From positions 1 through 64,000 of the forward strand of contig NC_015276.1 of the NCBI RefSeq assembly GCF_000192865.1: a stretch of DNA of 64,000 nt, written 5' to 3'. Source of the stretch: Marinomonas mediterranea MMB-1 (lineage in GTDB: Bacteria > Pseudomonadota > Gammaproteobacteria > Pseudomonadales > Marinomonadaceae). This document shows, piece by piece, positions 35,101 to 44,900 of the stretch. How positions within the stretch are numbered: the stretch's first letter is position 1; each line of letters starts with the position of its first letter. Made by a program: the position numbers and the translations under genes. The notes under the pieces are model-generated. The model was not told where the DNA came from, ran no database searches, and saw only the letters and a list, made by a program, of their open reading frames with translations.

Positions 35101-36357
35101 TTACAACCATGTTCTCGCCGCTGGTGAGAGTATAGAAGACAATGGGTTTTCTTTTCCCTCCATCTGATCAGCAAGAATATTGGCGGTTGTCGGTCCAAGG
35201 GTAAAGCCCTGATGCCCATGACCGAAGTTGAACCAAAGACCTTTATGGTTCGGTGCGGGTCCAACGAGCGGTAGCATGTCTGGCAAACAAGGCCTAACCC
35301 CCAACCATTGTGGTTCTTGCACCTGTTCCTCAAGATTAAGTAAATCCCGAATGGCCACTTGTCCTCTGCGAATCTGCTTTGGGTCAGACAATGAGTTTAG
35401 GCTAACCAGTGCTGCCCCTGAGGTGAGCCTTACTCCTTTTGTCATGGCCGAGGCTAAGATGCCATTTTCAACATCTAAAAAAGGCACTCGGGGTAATGAC
35501 TTTGATGCGAAGTGAGCATGGTATCCGCGTTTGTAAATCATTGGGATTCGATACCCAAGTGGTTTTAACTGTTCTGGAGAGGTGTGTCCAAGACAGATAA
35601 CGGCATGCTGTGCTTCAAGGTTGCCTTCTGATGTCTCTAGAACGCGCCAGCCTTGCTGAGTTTGTGATAGTTTCTTCGCGTCGCCTTGGACTATTTGCCC
35701 TCCTCGTTTGAGAAATAGACTCGCGTACGCGTTAGTCAATGCGCCGGGGTCGCTGCAACTCCAGCTGTCTTGCCAGTGTATGGCACCTGCTGGCGCGCTT
35801 TTTAGAGCGGGTTCTTCGTTTTTGTATTGGTGCCCGTTAAGAATGCGGAAGTTGCGACCATATCGTTCCTTTATTGTGGTCGCATGCTTTGTCGCTTTCT
35901 CTAGTTTTTGCTCGTTGCGATAAACCAGAAACAGTCCGCTTTTACGGATAAGATGGGTTGCCTCGCTTGCCTCTATGAGTGGAGCATGGTCTTGAGTCGA
36001 ACGAGAGGTCAGTTGGGAATAGGTTTGCGATAGCGCTTTGTGAGTATTCACTTTCGAAAACTGGTTATATAAGGTGAGTGCTCTTCGCATCGATAAGACG
36101 CCGCTCATTGTCCACACAACATCATTTGAACGTTCAAATAGATACGAAGCAAGCGTCGGAAAGTCTTGAGGTAGCGCATAGGGTTCGGCTGCCTCCGTCT
36201 GAATAATGCCCGCATTGCCATAGCTTGCCTCACGTCCAGGCGAGCCTAGCTCGACGACAGTCACGTTAAAACCTGATTCCTGAAGCGCAAGAGCGGAGGT
36301 AATGCCAACCATTCCTGCGCCGAGTACGATAATGTGATCTGTTTTGACTGAATGCAT
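35101..36357 (-). CDS. FAD-dependent D-amino-acid dehydrogenase/oxidase (DAO family) 1
   Basis: A 418-residue flavoprotein. The N-terminal IIVLGAGMVGITSALALQ is the FAD-binding Rossmann motif, and WLGVRPCLPDMLPLVGPAP with NFGHGHQGFTLGP is the C-terminal DAO signature shared with DadA. An upstream in-frame ATG (36435) adds 26 residues before the FAD motif and is less likely. It may oxidise D-hydroxyproline or another D-amino acid. The paralogue at 37571 is in the hydroxyproline operon, whereas this one is separate, so its substrate is open. Confidence 0.85.
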   Translation of the reverse strand: MHSVKTDHIIVLGAGMVGITSALALQESGFNVTVVELGSPGREASYGNAGIIQTEAAEPYALPQDFPTLASYLFERSNDVVWTMSGVLSMRRALTLYNQFSKVNTHKALSQTYSQLTSRSTQDHAPLIEASEATHLIRKSGLFLVYRNEQKLEKATKHATTIKERYGRNFRILNGHQYKNEEPALKSAPAGAIHWQDSWSCSDPGALTNAYASLFLKRGGQIVQGDAKKLSQTQQGWRVLETSEGNLEAQHAVICLGHTSPEQLKPLGYRIPMIYKRGYHAHFASKSLPRVPFLDVENGILASAMTKGVRLTSGAALVSLNSLSDPKQIRRGQVAIRDLLNLEEQVQEPQWLGVRPCLPDMLPLVGPAPNHKGLWFNFGHGHQGFTLGPTTANILADQMEGKENPLSSILSPAARTWL

Positions 36358-36497
36358 CTTGTTCTTAGCTTCGCTAGATATATTGGTAATGGGAGCGGCG
36401 GCTTGGGTTACTACGAGATCGTATTCGTATCTCACAACCTTATATATTTCATGTTCGGTTGTGAGATAACGATGTATTTCATTATTCTAGTTGGTAT

Positions 36498-36917
36498 CTA
36501 TGCAAATATGAGTTTCTCAAGGACTAACCAAATTACATAGAAATTTGCAGTTAAAGATATTAGATAAAAATAGGTCCGCGGGCTAGGGTTCTTTTCTGTA
36601 GCGATTAGATAGTACAGCACCATATGTAATATTCGGGATATGACGTAAACCCATAAGGCTGCACTTAAAGAAAAGGCATCAACACCAATAAATATCGCGA
36701 TAAAGGAAGGTATGAATATCTGTATCGCGTTTTCTAATGAGTTTTGATGAGTTCTATGACTTCGAAAAACAAAAGAATCATGCTTTAAATTTGCACCTAA
36801 AGTACCAGGTGGTAACTGTTGCTTTTGATGAGCGACGGTCGCGATAGTCGCTTGTAGAACAATCACTAAAATAAGTGCCATTTGAGCTGATACTGCGATT
36901 GAATATGAATCAAACAT
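36498..36917 (-). CDS. MAPEG family membrane protein
   Basis: A 139-residue membrane protein with four hydrophobic helices. The loop RSHRTHQNSLENAIQIFIP carries the MAPEG pattern (membrane-associated proteins in eicosanoid and glutathione metabolism), whose bacterial members include microsomal-type glutathione S-transferases. ATG 36917 is preferred over an upstream start that lies nearer the palindrome. It is divergent from an OhrR-like regulator, suggesting a role in detoxifying lipid peroxides or electrophiles. Confidence 0.85.
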   Translation of the reverse strand: MFDSYSIAVSAQMALILVIVLQATIATVAHQKQQLPPGTLGANLKHDSFVFRSHRTHQNSLENAIQIFIPSFIAIFIGVDAFSLSAALWVYVISRILHMVLYYLIATEKNPSPRTYFYLISLTANFYVIWLVLEKLIFA

Positions 36918-36941
36918 GAGCGGAGCCTCGTTGTTTAGTTT

Positions 36942-36965
36942 AATTAAATTGTGCACAATTTAATT
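36942..36965. promoter_or_regulatory. Perfect 24-bp palindrome, putative OhrR operator
   Basis: Half-site AATTAAATTGTG (36942-36953) is exactly mirrored at 36954-36965. It lies between the divergent MAPEG and OhrR-like genes. OhrR/MarR proteins bind AT-rich palindromes of this size, so it probably controls both genes. Confidence 0.8.
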
Positions 36966-37041
36966 GTGTAAACTATTATTGCGCAAATTTCAGTTTTATC
37001 AAGTATATTTAATAGAAATATTTAGAATTGATGATTATCTG

Positions 37042-37479
37042 ATGAAAGAGAACGACGCCTTGCTCGATGTAGAGAACCAAATATGCTTTGCTATATATAC
37101 AACAAGCAACGCAATAATGAGGACTTATCGTCCTTTGTTAGAAGACTTAGGGTTAACTTATCCTCAGTACATTACCATGCTTGTAATCTGGAAAGATTCC
37201 CCTATCAGTGTGAAAAAAATTGGCAATAAACTGAATTTGGACTCAGGAACACTAACTCCACTGTTAAAGAGACTTGAGCAGAGAGGATTAGTGGATCGTG
37301 TTCGGAATCAATCTGATGAACGTATTGTCGAAATTTATTTAACTGAAGAAGGTAAGGACTTAAAGAAAGCGGCCCAGTCTATCCCTGAAAAATTCGCTTG
37401 TGCGTTAAAAGTAGATTATGACGAGGCCAATCAAATTCTCGCTCTTCATCGTTCGTTATTTGAACGGCTATCAAGTTAA
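37042..37479 (+). CDS. OhrR-like MarR-family redox regulator
   Basis: A 145-residue winged-helix repressor. The N-terminal ENQICFAIYTTSNAI contains C15, the position of the peroxide-sensing cysteine of OhrR, and YRPLLEDLGLTYPQYITMLV, GTLTPLLKRLEQRGLVDR and RNQSDERIVEIYLTEEG match OhrR. A longer frame from 36964 would begin inside the operator palindrome, so ATG 37042 is chosen. OhrR normally controls ohr; here the partner is a MAPEG gene. Confidence 0.88.
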   Translation: MKENDALLDVENQICFAIYTTSNAIMRTYRPLLEDLGLTYPQYITMLVIWKDSPISVKKIGNKLNLDSGTLTPLLKRLEQRGLVDRVRNQSDERIVEIYLTEEGKDLKKAAQSIPEKFACALKVDYDEANQILALHRSLFERLSS

Positions 37480-37570
37480 CTGGAGCAAATAGAAAAAAGT
37501 TACTTCTATACTGATTTAATTAAGGCCATACGTTAGGCAAGTGGAAATCATGAAGACCTGAAGCCGTCTG

Positions 37571-38824
37571 CTAGGATCTAAACCTTTTTATCGAGTATGG
37601 ATCAACGGGAATATCCGGCGTTTTATTCATAATAAGATCTGCTACGATTTCGGCGGTGCCGGCAGACTGGGTTAAACCTAAATGGCCATGGCCAAAGGCA
37701 TAGACAACCTTGTTTGTGTCGGTCGCGGTGCTGATCACGGGTAAGCTGTCTGGCATAGACGGCCGAAATCCCATCCACTCCTTACCCCCTTGAGTATTGA
37801 TTTCTGGAAGAAAGTGAGCCGCTTTTTGTAAAAGCGCTTTTGCCCGATCGAAGTTCGGTGGAAGTTCCAGTCCGCCCAGTTCGACTGCGCCACCGACTCT
37901 TAGTTCTTCACCGACTTTTGTCACGACAAAGCCATGATTGCTAAACGATAAATGGGTTTTCAACTCGAAGTCACTATTAGGCAACGTTGTGTTGTATCCT
38001 CTTTCTGTTTCTAGAGGCAAATTGTCACCGAGTTGCTTGCAGAGTGTGTTCGACCATGCGCCTGAAGCGATAATGACTTTATCGCTAGAAAGTGTTTTTC
38101 CCACACATTGAATATCTACATGCTGATCTTTTAATGAGAGCCTGCTGACCGAGGTGAGTTCGATTCGTCCACCCATTTTTAGAAAACGGTTTGCTAAATG
38201 TTGTGTCCACTCTTTTGGGTCACACACGTTACTCCAGCGCGGAGTAAAAGCGCCGTGAGTGAAACTTGAATGAATGCCTGGCTGTATCTCTGCCAGTGCA
38301 TCGGGTGAGGTCAATAGATCAAATGCAACACCGTGCTCTTCTCGAGTTTGCCAACCGCTCAGGCTATTTTCATATTCTTTTTGCCCTTGGTATAGCTGCA
38401 ATTGCCCTTCTCGTCGGATAAATACTTCACCATTTGTCTTTAGAATTTGACGTTCTAAAGCTGATTGAGAATGCGACATAAGGCTGGCTTGGCTGGTTAA
38501 TGCGTGCTGGTATTTATCTTTCCAGCTGGCGCGCCAAAACCGCATCATCCACGGTGTAATCTTAAGAGCGTAAGCCGGTGGAATAGACAAAGGCCCAAGA
38601 GGGTCGAGTAGCCATTTGGGGGTTTTTCTCATAATGCCGGGCGTTGCCAGTGGGATCACGTCGGAAAATGCAAAAGCCCCTGCATTCCCCGCTGAAGTTT
38701 CACTAGCAACGCCTTTTCTATCTAAAACGAGTACTTGTAGGCCTTTTGATTGCAGCTCCAGCGCACAGCTTATACCGATGATTCCCGCGCCAATGACGAT
38801 GATATCTGGCTTCTCTTTTTTCAT
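37571..38824 (-). CDS. FAD-dependent D-hydroxyproline dehydrogenase (DAO family) 2
   Basis: A 417-residue flavoprotein with IIVIGAGIIGISCALELQ near residues 8-25, GRIELTSVSRL, ASGAWSNTLCKQLG and WMGFRPSMPDSLPVIS plus FGHGHLGLT. Placed third in the operon after a deaminase and an epimerase, it most likely oxidises cis-4-hydroxy-D-proline to pyrroline-4-hydroxy-2-carboxylate. The specific substrate is inferred from position; the fold and cofactor are clear from sequence. Confidence 0.88.
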   Translation of the reverse strand: MKKEKPDIIVIGAGIIGISCALELQSKGLQVLVLDRKGVASETSAGNAGAFAFSDVIPLATPGIMRKTPKWLLDPLGPLSIPPAYALKITPWMMRFWRASWKDKYQHALTSQASLMSHSQSALERQILKTNGEVFIRREGQLQLYQGQKEYENSLSGWQTREEHGVAFDLLTSPDALAEIQPGIHSSFTHGAFTPRWSNVCDPKEWTQHLANRFLKMGGRIELTSVSRLSLKDQHVDIQCVGKTLSSDKVIIASGAWSNTLCKQLGDNLPLETERGYNTTLPNSDFELKTHLSFSNHGFVVTKVGEELRVGGAVELGGLELPPNFDRAKALLQKAAHFLPEINTQGGKEWMGFRPSMPDSLPVISTATDTNKVVYAFGHGHLGLTQSAGTAEIVADLIMNKTPDIPVDPYSIKRFRS

Positions 38825-38886
38825 GTACGCATCTCAAGTTATTGTTTAGAGAATTTCTGTATCTGTACCTAAATCAACATTTACGT

Positions 38887-39834
38887 TTAGACGTTGACGC
38901 CTAAACGTAGTGGATCGTCCGGGTTATCTACCATCATGGCTTCTTTAGTAACGAATGCTTGCCCGCATAGTTTGGGAACAACGGAAACGGATGCTTTGTT
39001 CTGTTGTTCACTTAATTGGTAGCTAAGAGTATAAGAGCTGCCAATAATGCTTTCTTGAATAATATCAGTATTGGGCGCTAGTTTGTCGTCGGCAGCGAGG
39101 CAGGCTAAGCGAGCAGAACTGCCAGTCCCACAAGGCGAACGATCGTAAGCATTGTCTGGGCAAAGGACGAAATTACGGCTGTGTCCGTGTGTTGTCAGAG
39201 CCGGACCATAGAAAATGATATGATCTATGATTCCGCCATTCTCACCTTCAAGATGATTGGCGTAAAGCGTCTCACGAATGGCGATGCCTGCTTCGGTGAG
39301 CGCCCTAATATTATCGGGCTTAACGTCAATTGGGCTGTCATTGATGATAAAGAACCAATTCCCCCCCCATGCAACGTCTCCGATGATTTTTCCAACGCCT
39401 GGCACAGTTAGCTCAACTTGGGTTTGGTATCGATAACTGTCTATATTGGTCACGGTTACGGTGTTTTTGTCACGGAGTTCGACTTCGACAATCCCCACAG
39501 GTGTCTCGATTTTGTGTCTGCCAACGCCGATTTTTCCCATATGTGCAAGCGTTGCCGCCAGCCCTATTGTACCGTGGCCGCACATGCCGATGACTGCGGC
39601 GGCGTCAAAGTAGACGACACCAGTAACGCATTCTGCATTTGTCGGTTCGACAAGAAGCGCTCCTACCATCGCTTCTTGTCCGTATGGTTCCGTCACCAGA
39701 GGTCGATAAAAGTCTTCATGCTCGATAGCAAGTTTACTTGCGCGTTCTGATAGCGGCCCTGTACCGAGGTCTGGCCCGCCTTTTGCGACCACTCGCGTTG
39801 GTTCGCCTTCCGTATGACTGTCTATGACAAGCAT
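38887..39834 (-). CDS. 4-hydroxyproline 2-epimerase (proline racemase family)
   Basis: Interconverts trans-4-hydroxy-L-proline and cis-4-hydroxy-D-proline by two cysteines. Both are present: C85 in GMCGHGTIG and C235 in DRSPCGTGSSA. This separates it from the Thr-containing dehydratases of the family. The N-terminus is MLVIDSHTEGEPTRVV and the length 315 residues. The start overlaps the preceding deaminase by 13 bases. With that neighbour, hydroxyproline rather than proline is the likely substrate. Confidence 0.93.
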   Translation of the reverse strand: MLVIDSHTEGEPTRVVAKGGPDLGTGPLSERASKLAIEHEDFYRPLVTEPYGQEAMVGALLVEPTNAECVTGVVYFDAAAVIGMCGHGTIGLAATLAHMGKIGVGRHKIETPVGIVEVELRDKNTVTVTNIDSYRYQTQVELTVPGVGKIIGDVAWGGNWFFIINDSPIDVKPDNIRALTEAGIAIRETLYANHLEGENGGIIDHIIFYGPALTTHGHSRNFVLCPDNAYDRSPCGTGSSARLACLAADDKLAPNTDIIQESIIGSSYTLSYQLSEQQNKASVSVVPKLCGQAFVTKEAMMVDNPDDPLRLGVNV

Positions 39835-40784
39835 TGCGATATCACTCCTCCCTGGCTTATCCAGTTTTGGTACCAGGCTCTGAATAATTGATATTGATTT
39901 TCACAGTAGTGGCGTTGCGCTGGTGATAATTCATCCGTTTCGTTGAAGTGTAGGCGATATTCTTCCTCACCATTAAGAACGAGCAAATATTTAAAAAATA
40001 ATACGAGTTCAGGGCCTTCGTCAAAGCTGGCCAGTACGGAGAACGCTTCTTCTAGCTCTTGGGCACGGCGTCGCGCTTCTGCATTGCCTTTCGCTGCCAG
40101 TTTAGAAAGTGCGGCTAGCACAAGCACTTCTTTTGGCAGCGCGGTTCCAATACCTGTGATCGCTCCGACCGCATCACAATTGACATAGCCGTGATAAACC
40201 GCCGTATCGACGCCAATCATGAGAATCAGATCTTGGTCCTTCGAAGTGATATTTTCGGCCGCATAGCGCATGGCTTCTTTACTCCCAAATTCTTTGAAGC
40301 CGACAATATTTGAGTGATCCTTTCTGAGCTCAAAGAACAAGTCCGCCTTCGTTTCAAAACCATAGACTGGACTGTTGTATATGATTGCAGGAATATCTGG
40401 TGCCGCGCTCAGAATGGCTTTGAAGTGATTACGTTGTGCGGCGATGACAGAGCCTCTAGAAAGAACACGGGGTATGACCATTAACCCTGCGGCTCCGACA
40501 CGCTGGGCATGTTCTGCAAGTGCCACCGCTGACTTACTGTTTATCGCCCCTGTGCCGACAACAACTGGGATGCCTGCATCTATCAAGCGTTCTACCCCGA
40601 TCATGCGTTCTTCGTCCGTTAGCAGAGGCCAGTCGCCCATAGAACCGCAATAGACAACGGCGGACATGCCTGCCTCGATCATTTCTTTGCCTTTTTTAAC
40701 TAGCCCGCTGTAGTCGGGCTTTCTGTCGGCAGTGCAAGGTGTCATGAGTGCGGGCATAACGCCATTAAAGATTTGAGTGTTCAT
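39822..40784 (-). CDS. Dihydrodipicolinate synthase family, pyrroline-4-hydroxy-2-carboxylate deaminase
   Basis: A Schiff-base aldolase-fold enzyme of 320 residues. The active-site tyrosine is Y136 in IIYNSPVYG and the lysine K164 in VGFKEFGS. The GSMGDWPLLTDEER region replaces the usual GTTGE loop, as in the hydroxyproline deaminases (LhpC). In context it would convert pyrroline-4-hydroxy-2-carboxylate to alpha-ketoglutarate semialdehyde. First gene of the operon. Confidence 0.88.
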   Translation of the reverse strand: MNTQIFNGVMPALMTPCTADRKPDYSGLVKKGKEMIEAGMSAVVYCGSMGDWPLLTDEERMIGVERLIDAGIPVVVGTGAINSKSAVALAEHAQRVGAAGLMVIPRVLSRGSVIAAQRNHFKAILSAAPDIPAIIYNSPVYGFETKADLFFELRKDHSNIVGFKEFGSKEAMRYAAENITSKDQDLILMIGVDTAVYHGYVNCDAVGAITGIGTALPKEVLVLAALSKLAAKGNAEARRRAQELEEAFSVLASFDEGPELVLFFKYLLVLNGEEEYRLHFNETDELSPAQRHYCENQYQLFRAWYQNWISQGGVISQCLS

Positions 40785-40874
40785 CTGGTGACTCCTGCTA
40801 CATTAAGTACGCTATGAGACTTCGCTTGCGGTTTCAGGCAAAGATTCCTCTATGAATGTCTAGAGGAAAATATG

Positions 40875-40894
40875 TATATTGGATACAAAATATA
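40875..40894. promoter_or_regulatory. Putative GntR operator upstream of the hydroxyproline operon
   Basis: TATATT-N8-AATATA with GGATACAA in the centre lies about 90 bases upstream of the deaminase start. Palindromes around a GTATAC-like core are typical of FCD-type GntR sites. The link to the regulator at 34345 is inferred. Confidence 0.45.
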
Positions 40895-41047
40895 TCTTTC
40901 CATGTGCATTGGTCAATACTTGATCTAATTTTGTTCGACCTTTATTGACTGTTAAATTGCGTAACTTTGAAGAAATTGTTGGCGTATTCAAAGGACAAGC
41001 CTTTGTTTATTAGCGTATTATTAAGCGTATTGAGGGAGAGAAATAAT

Positions 41048-41809
41048 ATGAAGTTAAAAATATTCTCCATTGTTTTCTTAACGAGTGCGATTTGTGCTTG
41101 CAGCACTCAAAAATCGGCTGATGTAGCCGATGTGATGACGAACGAGCAACTGGAAGCGAAGTTATTAGAGCAGCAAGAAGAATGGAATGCGATGAAGCCT
41201 CAGCTTGAGCGAATATTGGCGCTTGAAGCGGATCTTAAACTTTTGGTTGAAGCCTTAGATACTGTTCCAGAATCATCCGAGGCGTTAACACAACAAGCCA
41301 CTGCATCAAGAGAAGCTCAACAGGCGTCGAGCGATGTTCCCATCCTGCCAAGTACAGCGTTAATTGACATTGAAAGTGCGGAAAGTGAGCCTTCGAGTGA
41401 TGCTGTCGTTACCGACGTTGTTGAACAGGATGAGAAGGCCATGGCGGATGAGCCGAGTACGAAAAGTGCGCAAGCGCTAGGGCGAAGTAAACCGATTTTA
41501 GTACAGTTCTTTAACGAGCCTAAGGCAAATGATAGCGCGGTGCCATCACAACCATTTGGTGTGCAATTGGCTGCGTATTTGTCATTTTCTCAAGCGCAAA
41601 AAGCGTGGCCTAAGCTACAGACGAAAAATGCCCGTCTAATTAAAGGTTTGAATCCAGTGATTGCTCATTCTGTTATTAGAGACCGTGATTTCTATCGCTT
41701 GATCGTTGGACCGATAGTAAAGCGGTCCGCTGGGAAAGCATTATGTTCACAATTAAAAAAGAACAATCAAGACTGTCTGGTAACACGGTTTAGTGGAACG
41801 GCGCTTTAA
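41048..41809 (+). CDS. SPOR-domain lipoprotein
   Basis: A 253-residue predicted lipoprotein. The signal ends in a lipobox ICAC, with C18 the likely lipidated residue. A short coiled-coil-like segment (QLEAKLLEQQEEWNAMKPQLERI is split by charged turns) and an acidic low-complexity linker lead to a C-terminal SPOR-like domain beginning FGVQLAAYLSFSQAQKAWP, with ALCSQLKKNNQDCLV near its end. SPOR domains bind denuded peptidoglycan. ATG 41048 with GGGAGAG upstream is preferred to an upstream start. It converges with the usher-like gene. Confidence 0.8.
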   Translation: MKLKIFSIVFLTSAICACSTQKSADVADVMTNEQLEAKLLEQQEEWNAMKPQLERILALEADLKLLVEALDTVPESSEALTQQATASREAQQASSDVPILPSTALIDIESAESEPSSDAVVTDVVEQDEKAMADEPSTKSAQALGRSKPILVQFFNEPKANDSAVPSQPFGVQLAAYLSFSQAQKAWPKLQTKNARLIKGLNPVIAHSVIRDRDFYRLIVGPIVKRSAGKALCSQLKKNNQDCLVTRFSGTAL

Positions 41810-41982
41810 TCATCGCTTAACAGTGAGATAACTTTTATATGAGTATGATTGTGAATGACGGGGAAGCCATTGAGCTTCCTCTTCATCTTAATATCTCGCT
41901 CCTCACCTTAATATCTCGCTCTTCCCTCTTCTTCCTTTTTAACTTTCAACGATTAAGTCTCGGTTTGTTCCTTTATTCTAGA

Positions 41983-44900
41983 TTATTGCCGCACGATATC
42001 GCGTACCGTACATGAAGGGCTGTTTTCATTGCCACTGCTATTGTCGTTTCGAGTACGGTTTCGAAGTATGGAACACGCCGCTTCTGCATTTTGCTTGGTT
42101 TTACTAAAACCGACGTATAAGTCAAATACGCCATTGTTGTTTAAGTAGAAGTAAGAATAGTCTGCCAATTGTGGATGGGCATTGCGCAAGAGTGTCCAAT
42201 AGCTTCGAAGAGACAGAACACTATTAAATTGACCAAGGTGTGCGCTATATCCGTTGCGTTGATAGGCTTTTCGAAGTACTAGATCGACACCTTCAATAAA
42301 TTCTGTTCCCATTTCCTGAGAGACTTCAACTGACGAACCTTTTGTTAGAAGGTATTGGTTGGTGTCGATAAACGCTTGCGCGACTCTCACGGTAAAGGCT
42401 TGTGGAGGCAGTTCCGCGATAGCATAATAGCCATCAAACTCACTGATTGCGGTCTTTATAACAACGCCTTGTTTGTTAACGACCTCTAGTGGAACGTAGG
42501 CAAGCATGCCTTCTGAACCATCTTTTCTATACTCTTTAACAAACCCCTCTACTTCACGGGCAATAACGATCGGCAAATCAACCGATTGTAGTGTTCCTTT
42601 TCTTGGCGATACGGAAACACCGGCGCCACTTCTTATCATATAAGGGTTCGGCAGAGTTGTTGTATCTACATCAATATCGGTTTTCTGGAAAACAGGCAAT
42701 GCGGCGAGCACCGCGATTCCTTGTTCATTGGTCTTGGCTTTGCGCACACTTTGTTTACTCTCCACAGTGACGCCTTTTAATAAGGGCTCATTTAGGTCGT
42801 ATATTCCATTATGGTTCTGGTCGTGAAACACTCGCGCCGCAACCGATCCTGCGCGGGTGAGCGATTTACTGGTTGTAAAGGCCGCTTTATCAGCCACACC
42901 GAAACTAAACTGGGCAATAAGGCGAGCTGACCATTTTGTTAGGTCGCTGTAGGATAAATTGGAGCTTATAGAAAACTCGTTGGGCTTCCATTTTACGTCG
43001 AGGCTTGATTCGTTGTTTTTGGTGCTGATGTTTCGTTTATACGCAATTTGAGCTTGAATATCTTCACCAAAGGCCCGACTTATCGCCGCGTTGACGGTGT
43101 TAACCCTCATACTGGGGTCGATGTTGTAGTCTATCCCCCCCTTTATCGTGTATATATCGTAGAAATCGCGCGCTTGGAGTGATCCCGTCGCGTAATCGTT
43201 ATCGCCAAAGCCCCAAGAGATCTGATTGGTAATAGGCACATTAAACAATCGGGTACCAATGCGATTTTGCAGTACATAGTCTTCTGAAGCATTCGATTTT
43301 ATTCTGGAAATGCGTTGAGAGTAAGACAGGTTTAAGTTTGAAAATGCGCCAGAGATAGAGGCTTCTTGCGTGGTTGTCTTGGACTCGACTGATTCGTCCG
43401 TTAGTGTTTTCTCTGTACTGTGTATGAGGTTAACTGCTTGGTTTGCTATTTTACTGGAGAGCTGCGTTTTTTGTTTATAAGCACCGTTGTCGTCTTCGAG
43501 ATAATCCAAGGTAAGCAGTGCTTTGCCGAAAAGCGCGAACGTTGAATTGTAAGCGTTTTGATTTGCTTGTTCCGTTGTCTCTTGATAGTGCTTAGTGCCG
43601 GCTTGGATATTCCACCAATCCGTTACGGACAACTTCACTAATGCATTGATTGCCAGTGCCGATTCTCCGCTGTTTTGTGACGAATAGTGCTCAAACAGTC
43701 TTTGGTTTTCTTCAGCGATGGTAATGTCGTAGTTAAGACTTCCTGCACCTTGACCTGCGGCGCTGACATAGTAGAACTTTTCTTCACGCTTTATTTGCCC
43801 TTGTGGCCCGTAGAAAATCAACTCAATCTGGTTATCACCGAACTCCAGTGGCACATTGGAAAATGTATAGTGTCCATCGGAAGATGAGAGTTGGCTGGCG
43901 ACCAGTAGCTTATTGCGGTAAACCTCAATGTCCCAATTGGGTTGGATGTCACCTTCTAGGTTTATCGTGTTGTCACTCTGAGAGTGGTACAATGGACTGT
44001 TGTTTACTCTTATTCCGACGCCAGACTGCGTGCTTTCTAAAGGGCTTATGTCAGTGGTGGATAGATCGCCCACTTGAATTTCTGTTGCTGACAGTGGCCC
44101 TAACAAGGATGCGCTTTTATCCTGTCTACTGGCATTAAATCGTGAGGTTGTGATCTCTTTGTTTTGGTCGATGGCTAAAAAGTAGTTGGTACTGAAATAC
44201 GCGAGATCGTTAGCGCCTTGCATAGAAAGCGAATACTTTGAGTCTTGGTTATGCGCCGCAGATGCGCCAAGTCTAAGGTCTAGTAGAGGCTGTGTGACCG
44301 ATGAGTACTCGAATGCCTGTAATGGAAAGATGGATCTATTTTGATAGCTATTTAACCCTTCTAAACGCGCTTGTCGTGCTAGCCTTTCTTCTAATGGAAT
44401 CGGAATTTTGGAGGATATGGTCGCGTTGAGTTTTTGGTAATTAATGTTGAATTCAATGGAAAATAAACGGGCGAGCTGAGTGCTTTCTATGTAAATATCG
44501 TCGTTAATCTGTACCTCTTCTTGCGGGATAGTGCGTAATGTTTCGCCAATTTTGACTGTAAATTCGTTTTCCCTTTGAGTCAGCTCGAAGTGATTGTCAG
44601 GTGTTCTAACCCACCCTGTCGCCAGAACTTGCAGTGTGTTTTCTGTTTCAGCGTCATCAGTGTTAAAGAGTACGTCATCGTTCACTGTTATTGGAAAATC
44701 CAACACGTTTGATACGTCACTCAAGGACATCATCGCGCCTGCCGGTGATTTGATCGCAATCACGTCACCCAGTAAATATTTGCCAAGTTGAAGCTCAAAA
44801 ATGAGCTCTTCTCCGACGGGGATACTCACTGTGTCTTGTGTTTCTTCGACTTTTTGCTTTAAATCGGGTAGCGTTTCCTCGCCCGATTCGATTGCCTGAT

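Noticed and set aside
41887..41921. Two tandem copies of CTTAATATCTCGCTC with 20-bp period
   Set aside because: Only two units in a convergent gap; a local duplication, not a CRISPR array or iteron.
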